A DNA stretch of 64,000 bases from Aliidiomarina maris (GTDB taxonomy: Bacteria > Pseudomonadota > Gammaproteobacteria > Enterobacterales > Alteromonadaceae), in NCBI RefSeq assembly GCF_003987335.1, contig NZ_PIPK01000001.1, positions 1-64,000 on the forward strand, given 5' to 3'. The notes under the pieces are model-generated. The model worked only from the letters and a program-made list of their open reading frames with translations. It made no database searches and was not told the origin of the DNA. Each line of letters opens with the position of its first letter. Positions within the stretch are counted from its first letter, which is position 1. The translations under genes were made by a program, and so were the position numbers. Positions 7,317 to 15,795 of the stretch are shown here, in pieces.

Positions 7317-8040
7317 GGTCCACCTCCTGCTCAACGGCAGCCACCTGTTCGCTGACAATACGGCCGTCCAGCATACGCACAATTCGGCTCGCGTAGCGTG
7401 CTTCGTGCTCAGAGTGAGTCACCATGACAATGGTGGTGCCTGCTTGATTCAATCGCCGCAATAGTTGCATCACATCGTCACTATTCTTTGAGTCAAGGTT
7501 ACCGGTTGGTTCATCCGCAAGGATCACTGCGGGGGCAATCACCAGTGCACGAGCTACCGCCACGCGTTGCTGTTGACCACCTGAGAGCTGAATAGGAAGA
7601 TGCTCAGCGCGGTGGTCGATACTCATATCCTGAAGTATCGCATCGGCGCGTGCACGGCGCTCTTGCTTGCTAACACCTAGATACTGCAACGGCAGCTCAA
7701 CGTTTTCGCGTACGCTCAGTTCGTCGATTAAGTTAAAGCTTTGAAATACAAAACTAAGCTGAGACTTGCGCAGCTCTGCCAATTGGCGTTCGCTATAGTT
7801 GGCAATGTCTTTGGTTTTGAATTCATACGCCCCCGAAGTTGGCGAATCTAGCATGCCAAGAATACTCAACAAGGTTGATTTCCCACACCCCGACGGCCCC
7901 ATAATGGCCACAAAATCGCCGGGCTGGATAGTTAAGTTCACCGCGTTCAAGGCTGTAGTTTCAAGCTGCTCCGTGCGAAACACGCGCGATAAATTATCGA
8001 GACGAATAAGCGGCTGATTGATAGTCGTGTTGTGACTCAT
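7309..8040 (-). CDS. ABC transporter ATP-binding protein, LolD/MacB type
   Basis: This 243-residue ATPase has Walker A GPSGCGKST, Q-loop FVFQSFNLIDELSV, signature LSGGQQQR, Walker B VILADEPTGNLDS and the switch histidine in MVTHSEHE. The motif NLDSKNSDDVMQLL is usual for LolD/MacB/FtsE-type ATPases that work with FtsX permeases. AAGGA lies upstream of the ATG. It is the middle gene between adaptor and permease and powers that pump from the cytoplasmic side. Confidence 0.93.
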   Translation of the reverse strand: MSHNTTINQPLIRLDNLSRVFRTEQLETTALNAVNLTIQPGDFVAIMGPSGCGKSTLLSILGMLDSPTSGAYEFKTKDIANYSERQLAELRKSQLSFVFQSFNLIDELSVRENVELPLQYLGVSKQERRARADAILQDMSIDHRAEHLPIQLSGGQQQRVAVARALVIAPAVILADEPTGNLDSKNSDDVMQLLRRLNQAGTTIVMVTHSEHEARYASRIVRMLDGRIVSEQVAAVEQEVDHA

Positions 8041-8051
8041 GGTGGTTATCC

Positions 8052-9302
8052 TTATTGTTGTAACTGAATACTATCGGCTTGCTGAAAGTCGCGATAGCTT
8101 GAGGTAATAATTTTTGCGCCAGCGGGTAAGCCATCCAGCACTTCTATCCACTGTGGGGTTTGTCGACCAAGGGTTACGGGCGTACGCACGGCATAGCGTG
8201 ATTGGCTATCAAGCACATAGACAAAGTGGCCGCCGCCCTCTTGCAGAAAAGGGCCTCGCGGTATCGCCAGGCGCTCGGTTTCGCTGGCTTCTAAATGCAA
8301 GGTCAGGTTGAGTGACTGGCCACGGGTCATACGAATGTCGTCTGGTAGCAAGAATTCGATTTGAAACTGGTTGTTGGTTACCCGACTGTCGATTCTGTCC
8401 ACCTGCAATTCATGGGTCTGACCCGCGATAGTCACGATGGCGGCCATGCCCAGTTGCACGCGGTTAAGATAAAACTCGTCAATGTTGGCGATTAACTTGT
8501 AGCTGTCAGGAATATCAATTTGACCTAAGCGGCTACCAGATGCGCGAGACTCACCATTTTCCACATTGAATTCGCTCAAATAACCGCTAATCGGCGCTCT
8601 TACCAGCAAGTTATTCACATTTTGGCGCGCAAAATCGAGGTTACGCGTGAGCATTTCAACACTTTCTGCCAGCTGATTAACTTGCAGCTCGCGGATAGTT
8701 TCTTCGGTTTCTTGACTCTGACGTGTTAAAGCGAGCACGCTTTGTTGGTAGCTGAGGCTTTCCCGCAAACTGGTCAGCTCCTCCGCTGAAATCATTGAAC
8801 GTGCGTGTAACCGTTCGTTTTGCTCAATATGTCGCTCAAGGGTTTTGATCTGGTATTCAAGGTCGAGTATGTCGCGCTGCAAATTGAGGCGATTGGTTTC
8901 AATCGTCATCTGGGTGTTGCGTAAGAAGTTCATTTGCTCAGTCACTTGTGCTTCCCGGCTAATTAAGTCGAGTTGCAAGCTGGTGTTACTGAGTTGAACG
9001 AGCGGATCGCCTTTCTCAACATAGCTGCCCTGCTCAATAAAACGCTGCTCAACACGACCGCCATCGGTTAGATCCAAAAATACGGTATGTTGCGGCGCCA
9101 CGCTAGCTCGTAAACTGATACTTTCACGCAGTACGCGCGGCTGCACTGTTGCCACGGTAATGTCATTCAGGGTCAAGCTGCTTTGGAAACGGCTCGTGTT
9201 GGCATGCAAGTGCCAAGCAATCACTGCCATTACAACGAGTGCGGCGGCGATTAATAGCAGTCTGTTCGGCCGCAGTGGTGGTTTGGATAATTGTTTGTCC
9301 AT
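8052..9302 (-). CDS. HlyD-family periplasmic adaptor
   Basis: This 416-residue protein has one N-terminal membrane helix (RLLLIAAALVVMAVIAWHL), a split biotinyl-lipoyl domain (DGGRVEQRFIEQGSYVEKGDPL and VRAPISGYLSEFNVENGE), a long coiled coil between them (about residues 105-225) and a C-terminal beta-barrel. That is the adaptor that links an inner-membrane pump to an outer-membrane channel. No outer-membrane factor gene is beside it, so a shared TolC-like protein is likely. It is the first gene of the operon, 36 bases or so after a probable sigma-54 promoter. Confidence 0.88.
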   Translation of the reverse strand: MDKQLSKPPLRPNRLLLIAAALVVMAVIAWHLHANTSRFQSSLTLNDITVATVQPRVLRESISLRASVAPQHTVFLDLTDGGRVEQRFIEQGSYVEKGDPLVQLSNTSLQLDLISREAQVTEQMNFLRNTQMTIETNRLNLQRDILDLEYQIKTLERHIEQNERLHARSMISAEELTSLRESLSYQQSVLALTRQSQETEETIRELQVNQLAESVEMLTRNLDFARQNVNNLLVRAPISGYLSEFNVENGESRASGSRLGQIDIPDSYKLIANIDEFYLNRVQLGMAAIVTIAGQTHELQVDRIDSRVTNNQFQIEFLLPDDIRMTRGQSLNLTLHLEASETERLAIPRGPFLQEGGGHFVYVLDSQSRYAVRTPVTLGRQTPQWIEVLDGLPAGAKIITSSYRDFQQADSIQLQQ

Positions 9303-9348
9303 GGCTAGTCTCTAGGCAATTTCAAATAAATGGTGATGCCTGAACTAT

Positions 9349-9364
9349 CCTAGTTTCGTGCCAA
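9349..9364 (-). promoter_or_regulatory. candidate sigma-54 promoter for the efflux operon
   Basis: On the minus strand TTGGCACGAAACTAGG has the -24 element TGGCACG with GG at 9362-9361 and a -12 element TAGG with GG at 9350-9349, ten bases between. The usual -12 is TTGC, so the match there is partial. Transcription would begin near 9338, 36 bases before the adaptor start. Confidence 0.5.
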
Positions 9365-9415
9365 TCCGTTAATTCATTTAATTTCAATAAGTTAAGTCTA
9401 GACAGCTATGAATAA

Positions 9416-9456
9416 GTGTCCACAGGTAGTACACGCCAGTGTCCAAAAATGGACAC
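9416..9456. promoter_or_regulatory. candidate activator binding sites (UAS)
   Basis: GTGTCCA-AAAA-TGGACAC at 9439-9456 is a perfect inverted repeat. An imperfect copy, GTGTCCA-caggt-AGTACAC, lies at 9416-9434. Together they lie about 80-120 bases upstream of the proposed sigma-54 start, the usual distance for an NtrC-type activator, whose gene begins at 9527. Confidence 0.55.
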
Positions 9457-9526
9457 CCGCGAAGCTTTTTTTGACCCGCCGTATAATTTCCGCTTAGATA
9501 GCCTTTTACTAATTATCTGGCGAGCC

Positions 9527-10888
9527 ATGTCAAAGCCCATGCGCGTATTAGTTGTTGATGATAATCAGGATATTTTGATCGCCTGCAGATTATGCCTAAA
9601 GCCTTACGTTGCAGATGTGATGACGCTTGCGAACCCCACTGAATTGCTGGGCGTGCTCAAGGTGAACCAAGTCGACGTGGTGTTGCTGGATATGAATTTC
9701 ACTCGTGATGCCAGTAGCGGCGAAGAAGGGATTTTCTATTTAAAGCAAATTTTAGCCGCGCACCCCAAGATGCCGGTAGTGATGATGACGGCTTATGCCG
9801 ACGTGAACCTTGCTGTGAAAGCGATGCATCTTGGCGCGAAAGATTTTATCGCCAAGCCTTGGGACAACCAGCATTTGATTGACGCAGTGCTGTTAATGAG
9901 CGATAGCACCGCAGTGCCAACTAACGCCGCTAAAGCGCCAGCTCACGAGCTCAGTACGCCATTAATTGGCGATAGCGCCCCCATGCAAGCAGTGAAGCAA
10001 CTGATTGAGAAAGTGGCCCAAAGCGACGCTAACGTACTTATTTTGGGCGAAAGCGGCACAGGTAAAGAGGTTGTCGCCCAGCATATTCACCAGTTATCAA
10101 GCCGCCGCGACAAGCGCTTTGTGGGTGTAGATATGGGCACCCTGCCCGATAATTTGTTCGAAAGTGAGCTCTTTGGCTACAAGAAAGGCAGCTTTACCGG
10201 CGCCATGCAAGATAGCCCAGGGCGAATGGCGGCGGCAGACAAAGGCACGTTATTTTTAGACGAGTTGGGTAATTTACCCTTACCCCAGCAAGGTAAATTG
10301 TTAAGTGCGTTGCAAAACCGTGCAGTGACCGCCATCGGCGCGCAAGGTCCGGTGGCCATCGACATTCGGCTGATTAGCGCGACCAATGAAAACTTGTATC
10401 ATCAGGTGGCAACGGGCGCCTTTCGTCAGGACCTGTTCTACCGCATTAACACCGTTGAAATACAGTTACCGCCCCTGCGGGAGCGCGGTAATGACATTAA
10501 TGTATTGCTTGATTGGTATGCTCAGCGCTATACCGCGCGCTATGGTCGCACCGGCTTAAAGATAAAGGACAGCGACCGCAACTGGCTTGGTAACTACCGT
10601 TGGCCGGGTAATGTACGTGAACTAGCGCATAGTGTTGAGCGCGCAGTGGTGCTTGCAGACAGCACGTACTTAGATTTCACGCAATTGGCGCAGCAATCCG
10701 CTATGCCCGCGACTGAGCCACACAGTAAAGAGGCGCCAAGTGATACGCCGTTTTTACTCGACTATGTTGAGCGCAAGACCATTCAGCAAGCATTACAATT
10801 TTATCAAGGCAATGTCAGCCATGCTGCTAAGGCGCTGGGACTGACTCGGGGTGCGATGTACCGACGTATGGAAAAATACAATTTATGA
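9527..10888 (+). CDS. sigma-54-dependent response regulator, NtrC type
   Basis: The start is placed at MSKPMRVLVVDD, where the receiver domain begins; upstream in-frame codons cover the promoter palindrome. The 453-residue protein has a receiver domain (acidic DDN, phosphoacceptor in VVLLDMNF, Lys in IAKPWD), an AAA+ domain with Walker A GESGTGKE and Walker B GTLFLDELGN, R-finger region LFYRINTVEIQLPPLRER, and a Fis-type helix-turn-helix at the C terminus (VSHAAKALGLTRGAMYRRM). The sigma-54 contact loop reads GSFTGA rather than GAFTGA. Its gene overlaps the kinase gene by 4 bases. The likely target is the divergent ABC efflux operon. Confidence 0.92.
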   Translation: MSKPMRVLVVDDNQDILIACRLCLKPYVADVMTLANPTELLGVLKVNQVDVVLLDMNFTRDASSGEEGIFYLKQILAAHPKMPVVMMTAYADVNLAVKAMHLGAKDFIAKPWDNQHLIDAVLLMSDSTAVPTNAAKAPAHELSTPLIGDSAPMQAVKQLIEKVAQSDANVLILGESGTGKEVVAQHIHQLSSRRDKRFVGVDMGTLPDNLFESELFGYKKGSFTGAMQDSPGRMAAADKGTLFLDELGNLPLPQQGKLLSALQNRAVTAIGAQGPVAIDIRLISATNENLYHQVATGAFRQDLFYRINTVEIQLPPLRERGNDINVLLDWYAQRYTARYGRTGLKIKDSDRNWLGNYRWPGNVRELAHSVERAVVLADSTYLDFTQLAQQSAMPATEPHSKEAPSDTPFLLDYVERKTIQQALQFYQGNVSHAAKALGLTRGAMYRRMEKYNL

Positions 10889-12243
10889 GCGCGATATTCG
10901 TATGGCTTGCTGTCTTCGCGCTCGCGTTTGGGTTGCTAGTCGTCAGTGTAACCGCGAGCTATGTGTCAGTTGGTCACGCGCCACTAATTAACCTTGGGGC
11001 CGCTGGCTTGACCTTGCTAGCTGCGCTGGCGGTTGTCGCGCTGTTGATGATAAAGCAACAACTTAACCGCCAACAAAGCCAGGTCAGTCAGGTTCTCAGA
11101 TCACTCAAAAACCGCGATTCGAGTTTAAGCATCCCTGGAGCGCCGCAAATCCAGCCCTTGCTGCAACAAATTCAACAGGAAATTGCTCGCAGTCGTGATG
11201 ACGCTGAAGTTCAGGCGAGCTACCTCAAAGCTTTAATTGCGCAGTTAGATATCGCGGTACTGGAATTTGATGCTGACGGCTATGTTATGCAGTCCAATCC
11301 AGCCGCTGAGCGCTTGCTTGGCGCACGCTTTTTGCAGGCGTGGCGAGTCGCCGTTAATAGGTCAGATACTGGTGAACATGAACCCAGCCTGCGCAAGAAT
11401 ATTAAGGCGCTGCAGCAACTCATTCAGCATAATACATCAGGGCGCCGTGGCGAGCTGATATGGCATTTTCCGAACCGCAAAGAAACCCTGCTTTACACCT
11501 TAATTCATGGCTTTAACCAAGGTCAGCAGCGTACCTTAGTCACCTTGCAAAGCATTGAAAAACAACTTGTTTACCATGAAGTCAAGGCTCATCAGCAATT
11601 GGTGAAGGTGCTTACCCATGAAGTCGCAAATTCCATTACCCCCATGGTGTCACTCACCCAAAGCGCCCAGCATATCAATGCGCATATGCTCGAAAATGGC
11701 GTGCAAGGCAGTGATGACCTAGCTGAAGCACTTGCGACTATCACTCGGCGTGGTCAGCATTTGACTCAGTTTATTCAATCGTTCAAAGCATTAAGTGAGC
11801 CCGTGCGCGCACAACTTAGCGTGCAACCGCTGGCTCGCCAAATTAATGAAGTAGTGCGTTTGCTCACCGTTGAGCTTGAAGGTATTACGCTTGTTGTCGA
11901 TGTTGACAATGACGTCGCGGTCAGTATCGACCCCGGCTTGTTTGAACAGGTGCTTATTAACCTGTTAAAGAATGCGGCTGAAGCAACTATGGGGCAAGAC
12001 CAACGACGGGTGCAGCTCAAAGCGCGGCGTATCGATGACCAAGTCTGCTTAGATATTATCGACAATGGCAGCGGTATCAGTGAGCATGCCGCAGCGAGTA
12101 TCTTCGTGCCGTTTTTCACCACCAAAACTACAGGAACCGGTATTGGTCTGCCCCTTGCTCGCTCGTTAATGCTGTCTCAAGGTGGCAATTTACTATTGCT
12201 TGACGCGACCGACCACGGACATTTCCGCTGCGTGTTTGGTTAA
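10885..12243 (+). CDS. sensor histidine kinase partner of NtrC-type regulator
   Basis: The 452-residue protein has two N-terminal membrane helices (about residues 4-24 and 33-55) with a very short loop between, so little of it faces the periplasm. A PAS-like segment follows (LDIAVLEFDADGYVMQSNPAAERLLG), then the H-box VLTHEVANSITPM, N-box LINLLKNAAEAT, G1 DNGSGI and G2 GTGIGLPLARSLM. The ATG overlaps the regulator stop (ATGA). It should phosphorylate the regulator in response to a membrane or cytoplasmic signal, perhaps the pump substrate. Confidence 0.9.
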   Translation: MSAIFVWLAVFALAFGLLVVSVTASYVSVGHAPLINLGAAGLTLLAALAVVALLMIKQQLNRQQSQVSQVLRSLKNRDSSLSIPGAPQIQPLLQQIQQEIARSRDDAEVQASYLKALIAQLDIAVLEFDADGYVMQSNPAAERLLGARFLQAWRVAVNRSDTGEHEPSLRKNIKALQQLIQHNTSGRRGELIWHFPNRKETLLYTLIHGFNQGQQRTLVTLQSIEKQLVYHEVKAHQQLVKVLTHEVANSITPMVSLTQSAQHINAHMLENGVQGSDDLAEALATITRRGQHLTQFIQSFKALSEPVRAQLSVQPLARQINEVVRLLTVELEGITLVVDVDNDVAVSIDPGLFEQVLINLLKNAAEATMGQDQRRVQLKARRIDDQVCLDIIDNGSGISEHAAASIFVPFFTTKTTGTGIGLPLARSLMLSQGGNLLLLDATDHGHFRCVFG

Positions 12244-12248
12244 GCGCC

Positions 12249-12947
12249 TTAAAACGGGCTGTCGCAGCACCAATGAACAGGCTCGCCGCTAAATGGGTGT
12301 TGAACCTGTAGCTCGCTGGCGTGCAGGAGTAATCGGTCGGCCAGCTGTTGACTGGATGCGCTGTGATACAAATCACAGCCAAGGATTGGATGGCCAAAAT
12401 ACAGGCTATGAATTCTAAGCTGATGCGTACGTCCGGTGATTGGGGTAAATTCCACCAATGTACGCTGCGGTTGTTCGAGGCGTTTTAAAACACGAAAATG
12501 GCTGGTTGCGGCCTTGCCGGTTTGGCTGCAAATTTTAACGCGCGGGAACTGGTTTTTATCTTTTGCGATCGGCGCACTAATGACGCCTTCGTTATCGCTT
12601 ACCCATCCTTCCAACATCGCGATATAGCGCTTTTGCACGCCACCTGACTGAAATTGCTGATTAAGGTGCTGCGTTGCCTGCTGGTTGAGACCCACGACCA
12701 TAACACCTGAGGTGCCGAAATCGAGCCGATGGGGTAATTTTGCGGCACTAAACGCGGGGCTTATGCCAGGCTGGCCATTCACCAGACGATAATGCACCGA
12801 ATCAAGGTTCAGCGGGTTTTTACCCGATAAACTCAACAGGCCAGAAGGCTTATTAATCAATAAGATGGCATCGTCTCGATAGAGAACTTCAACAAAGCCA
12901 TCGCAGGCGGACGCAATAAAATGATCATCACTATTTAAAACCTGCAA
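12249..12947 (-). CDS. RluA-family pseudouridine synthase
   Basis: The 232-residue protein lacks an S4 domain and is a single catalytic domain: DDAILLINKPSGLLSLSG, the catalytic aspartate motif HRLDFGTSGVMV, KRYIAMLEG, and GRTHQLRIHSLYFGHPILG. The two residues after HRLD are Phe-Gly where Met/Tyr-Asp/Glu are more usual, but the aspartate is intact. It isomerises uridine in rRNA or tRNA; the site is not predictable. Length suits the RluA/TruC-like group. It is convergent with the kinase gene. Confidence 0.88.
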   Translation of the reverse strand: MQVLNSDDHFIASACDGFVEVLYRDDAILLINKPSGLLSLSGKNPLNLDSVHYRLVNGQPGISPAFSAAKLPHRLDFGTSGVMVVGLNQQATQHLNQQFQSGGVQKRYIAMLEGWVSDNEGVISAPIAKDKNQFPRVKICSQTGKAATSHFRVLKRLEQPQRTLVEFTPITGRTHQLRIHSLYFGHPILGCDLYHSASSQQLADRLLLHASELQVQHPFSGEPVHWCCDSPF

Positions 12948-13026
12948 ACCACCTCCAAAACCTAAGCAACATTGAACCTTCGCAGTGTATCAAGCATGCA
13001 ACAGCGCCCTTACAACTTATATGGCG

Positions 13027-13057
13027 AAAAAAAGAGCCGCTATTGTAAGCAGCTCTT
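13027..13057 (-). terminator. rho-independent terminator after the DUF4382 gene
   Basis: On the minus strand AAGAGCTGCT pairs with AGCGGCTCTT around a TACAAT loop, followed by a run of T. It lies 24 bases beyond the stop of the DUF4382 lipoprotein gene. Confidence 0.85.
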
Positions 13058-13080
13058 GTGTAAAAGGTAAGGGCTCTTGG

Positions 13081-14049
13081 CTACTCTTCGAATCGAATCG
13101 TTGTGGTACTGCCCGACTGAATCGTAACATTTTGTCCTTGAATGAATTCAAGGTCAGTTGCCATTTCAGGGTCATCGTTGGTGTCGCAGGTTAATGCTGC
13201 GAAGTATTCACCAGACTCGATGAAGCCAATTTTAAATTCATAGCTGTCCACGTTATCGAAGCGCACCGCGACACTGGTGTAGGCATCGTCGTCGCTGTCA
13301 CTATTGCCCTGCAAGTCGGCTAATTCAAGATCTGAACCTTCAAACAGGTAGACCGCAGCGACTGGATCGCGTAAATCGCTTGGTGCGACATCACAATTTT
13401 GATTAATTAGAAGTTGCTCAGCCACCTCACCTTGTAAATGCCCTACATCGACATTGTCGACTAGGCGCACGCCACGCGGCGTCAGCAAGTATCCATCTTG
13501 GCCTGGTGGGTTACGCAAAGCGCGACGTAAATCAAATTCCAGTGTGTAATCAAAGTTGCCGCCGGCTGTCAGTGTCGGGCCGTCTAAACGCAGCTGGTTC
13601 GATGGAATCCGAATTGGATGGCGCTCGCCGTCCACCTCCACATACCCACCGTCGGTGATATCTAAACGCAACTGTCCATAGCTTCCAGCTGGCAACTCAG
13701 CGCGCTCGATAAGCGCCTCTGAATCAGCACCTTGCAAAGTTAACAAGTCGACACCACGAGTGTTCGGGATAACGTTGCCACTATCGTCTACGCATGCATC
13801 ATTCGCCTCTACCGCTACGGCATCATCGCCAATCAGGTAGCGTTGGTTGCCCATCCCGTTGCCCACCAGCTCTATACCGCTAAAGCATACGACTACCGCA
13901 TCAGCTCGGTCGACGGGGGAATCACTGACTGCAAGCGAAAACTGCGCCATATCATTGTCTGAACTGTTAGATGAATCGCAAGCGGTTAGCGCTAGTGCCG
14001 CGGTAATAGCGGAAGCTATCAGTGTTAGATGTGTTTTAGATGTGTGCAT
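13081..14049 (-). CDS. DUF4382 domain lipoprotein
   Basis: The 322-residue protein has a signal peptide ending in LTAC, a lipobox, then a serine/aspartate-rich linker. The DUF4382 domain follows: FSLAVSDSPVDRADAVVVCFSGIEL, the DLLTLQGAD segment and AGSYGQLRLDI. The family is extracytoplasmic with a carbohydrate-binding-like beta fold and no proven function. A second domain (about 190-322) with ISQ-like strands and two cysteines may be a carboxypeptidase-regulatory-like fold. It is monocistronic, with a strong terminator directly after. Confidence 0.82.
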   Translation of the reverse strand: MHTSKTHLTLIASAITAALALTACDSSNSSDNDMAQFSLAVSDSPVDRADAVVVCFSGIELVGNGMGNQRYLIGDDAVAVEANDACVDDSGNVIPNTRGVDLLTLQGADSEALIERAELPAGSYGQLRLDITDGGYVEVDGERHPIRIPSNQLRLDGPTLTAGGNFDYTLEFDLRRALRNPPGQDGYLLTPRGVRLVDNVDVGHLQGEVAEQLLINQNCDVAPSDLRDPVAAVYLFEGSDLELADLQGNSDSDDDAYTSVAVRFDNVDSYEFKIGFIESGEYFAALTCDTNDDPEMATDLEFIQGQNVTIQSGSTTTIRFEE

Positions 14050-14427
14050 GAATGCATCCTCTTAGGCATCGCTCAAGACCTTGTAAGATCGAACAATACA
14101 TAGAAAGTTAAAAGTTACTGAACGTTTGGTCGGTTTTTTATTTTAGCAACGCCCACTAACGACTCCAGCGCCTTTGCACTTCTATTACAAAAGTTTAATA
14201 CATTCTATTGCTTTAATAGGTTTTGGTTAGACTTCGCGGCAACAAACTAAACGTCTGCACCCAAGGGATTCTGACTACAGCTGTCGACATTACCCTGTGC
14301 ATTCATACGCACGCTCAACCAGGCTGTATAAATGTGGTTGTCTTTTTCAAATACATGGGTATCAGGATAGAGACTTTGCAGCGATTACCTTTACGCTAAA
14401 TTTTGTCTCCACTTTTCGAGTTCGGGC
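14050..14427. other. non-coding spacer
   Basis: No supported gene. The right half should hold the terminator of the small exported protein gene and the left half the promoter of the DUF4382 gene, but no clear -35/-10 pair or strong hairpin was found. Confidence 0.4.
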
Positions 14428-14811
14428 TTACTTCCAGCGGTCGGCCTCGCCATCGAGGCCAGCCACTTTGAATTCAGCGCCAAGTGGTGCGCGAATAGTT
14501 GGTTCCGCGACCAGCACTTCACCACAGTATATGGGCATACTTAACCCAACGCTGTCGCTGACCGCTTCTTGCCATGTATCTAGTGCGTGGTCAGCAACGT
14601 CGATGTACCAATAGACAACGTCGTTTTCAGTACCCCATCGCATACTTTTTAGATCGGAGCGTTGCAATACTAAGCGACCTTGCTCTTCATCATCGGGGCT
14701 AGGCGCATATAACTGAAAATCGCAATATTCAGCATCGGCAGCCTGCACCATGCCTGACTGCAACGAAACGCCCAACGAACATACCAATCCCAAAACCGCT
14801 AATAACTTCAA
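14428..14811 (-). CDS. small exported protein, unknown function
   Basis: A TTG start at 14811 is favoured: GGAG lies 5 bases before it and the result, MKLLAVLGLVCSLG, is a normal signal peptide, cleaved near VQA-AD. A GTG at 14817 is the alternative but overlaps the ribosome binding site. The mature protein, about 103 residues, has two cysteines (EYCDF and IYCGEV), many acidic residues and a WYIDV strand, suggesting a small disulfide-bonded periplasmic beta fold. It follows the alpha/beta hydrolase gene by about 20 bases and may share its transcript. No family is recognised. Confidence 0.6.
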   Translation of the reverse strand: MKLLAVLGLVCSLGVSLQSGMVQAADAEYCDFQLYAPSPDDEEQGRLVLQRSDLKSMRWGTENDVVYWYIDVADHALDTWQEAVSDSVGLSMPIYCGEVLVAEPTIRAPLGAEFKVAGLDGEADRWK

Positions 14812-14830
14812 GGTCACTCCTTAGTCAAAG

Positions 14831-15778
14831 TCATAAACTGTGCTCTAACAGCCAGCTTCGTACTTGTTTAGCTATATCGTCCGTCATTCTATCACCGCCA
14901 GAGTCGAAGAAGCTGTGGTCCATATCGTCTACAAATAGTAGCTCAATATTATTTTTGTTAAGTGCAACCAGCTCACTATGCATAGCTTTAACAGCATTAG
15001 GAGATACCGACAGGTCGCGACCTCCTTGCACAATCAACGCGGGTATATTTAGCTGGTATAGAACGGCTTTCAGATCAAGCTCAAGTGCGCTGCGCCACCA
15101 ATGATAGCCATGGTTGCTTACCTCAATATCAAATGGCTCATTGGTTAAAACGTGCTGAGTAAACGCTCTAAAACCTTCCAGCACAAATTCGGTTTCACTT
15201 TCCGGTGTGGTTGATATGATATTATGCTCTACATCCTGCAGAAACCAGCGACCGCCGCCATTGAACATGACGACCGCATCCGCCATGCCAAATTCAGCGG
15301 CAAATACTCCAGCAACGGCCGCGCCCTCGCTGCCTCCCATTACTACAACACGTTCATACCCTTGATACGTGAGCACATGCGTAAGCACAATATGGGCGTC
15401 AGTCGCACGCTGCTCTAAACTATCGTGTTGCAGGTAAAAGCTGGGACAGTCGGTTCTCTCGGCGTTCGATGTATACGAGAGACTGGCTGTAATCCCTGGC
15501 TTTTCAATTAGAAGTAAATCCGCGTGCGGCAAAATCGCTGATGATAGGCTTCGAATCAACTGATTGTGTTTAACGCTATTACAGTCAGACCCTTGAAAAA
15601 ATACAACCAGCGTATCAGCTGTCGCTTCATTGCTGCTCTCTTCAAGATAGTATTGGATTGGGTTTTGGTTATCGCCCGCTATTTCCCGCTCAATTTCAAA
15701 AGTAGTGATATCGGTAATCGCCATCGCTTGTGTGAAGATGAACGAAAAAGCCACTAACATCCCTTTTAGCGCGTGCAT
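14831..15778 (-). CDS. exported alpha/beta hydrolase
   Basis: The 315-residue protein has a signal peptide cleaved near QAMA, a strand-rich core, an oxyanion region VVFFQGSDCN, and the nucleophile elbow VMGGSEGAAVA near residue 150. The acid is probably in VQGGRDLSV and the histidine in VDDMDHSFF, so the triad looks complete. It should act in the periplasm or outside the cell as an esterase, lipase-like or peptidase-like enzyme; the substrate is unknown. The next gene downstream encodes a small exported protein. Confidence 0.8.
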   Translation of the reverse strand: MHALKGMLVAFSFIFTQAMAITDITTFEIEREIAGDNQNPIQYYLEESSNEATADTLVVFFQGSDCNSVKHNQLIRSLSSAILPHADLLLIEKPGITASLSYTSNAERTDCPSFYLQHDSLEQRATDAHIVLTHVLTYQGYERVVVMGGSEGAAVAGVFAAEFGMADAVVMFNGGGRWFLQDVEHNIISTTPESETEFVLEGFRAFTQHVLTNEPFDIEVSNHGYHWWRSALELDLKAVLYQLNIPALIVQGGRDLSVSPNAVKAMHSELVALNKNNIELLFVDDMDHSFFDSGGDRMTDDIAKQVRSWLLEHSL

Positions 15779-15795
15779 TACATTACTCCTTCAAG

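Noticed and set aside
9396-9412. AAGTCTAGACAGCT as a MetJ box
   Set aside because: Only one partial unit resembles the consensus and it is not tandem; it sits in the sigma-54 region.
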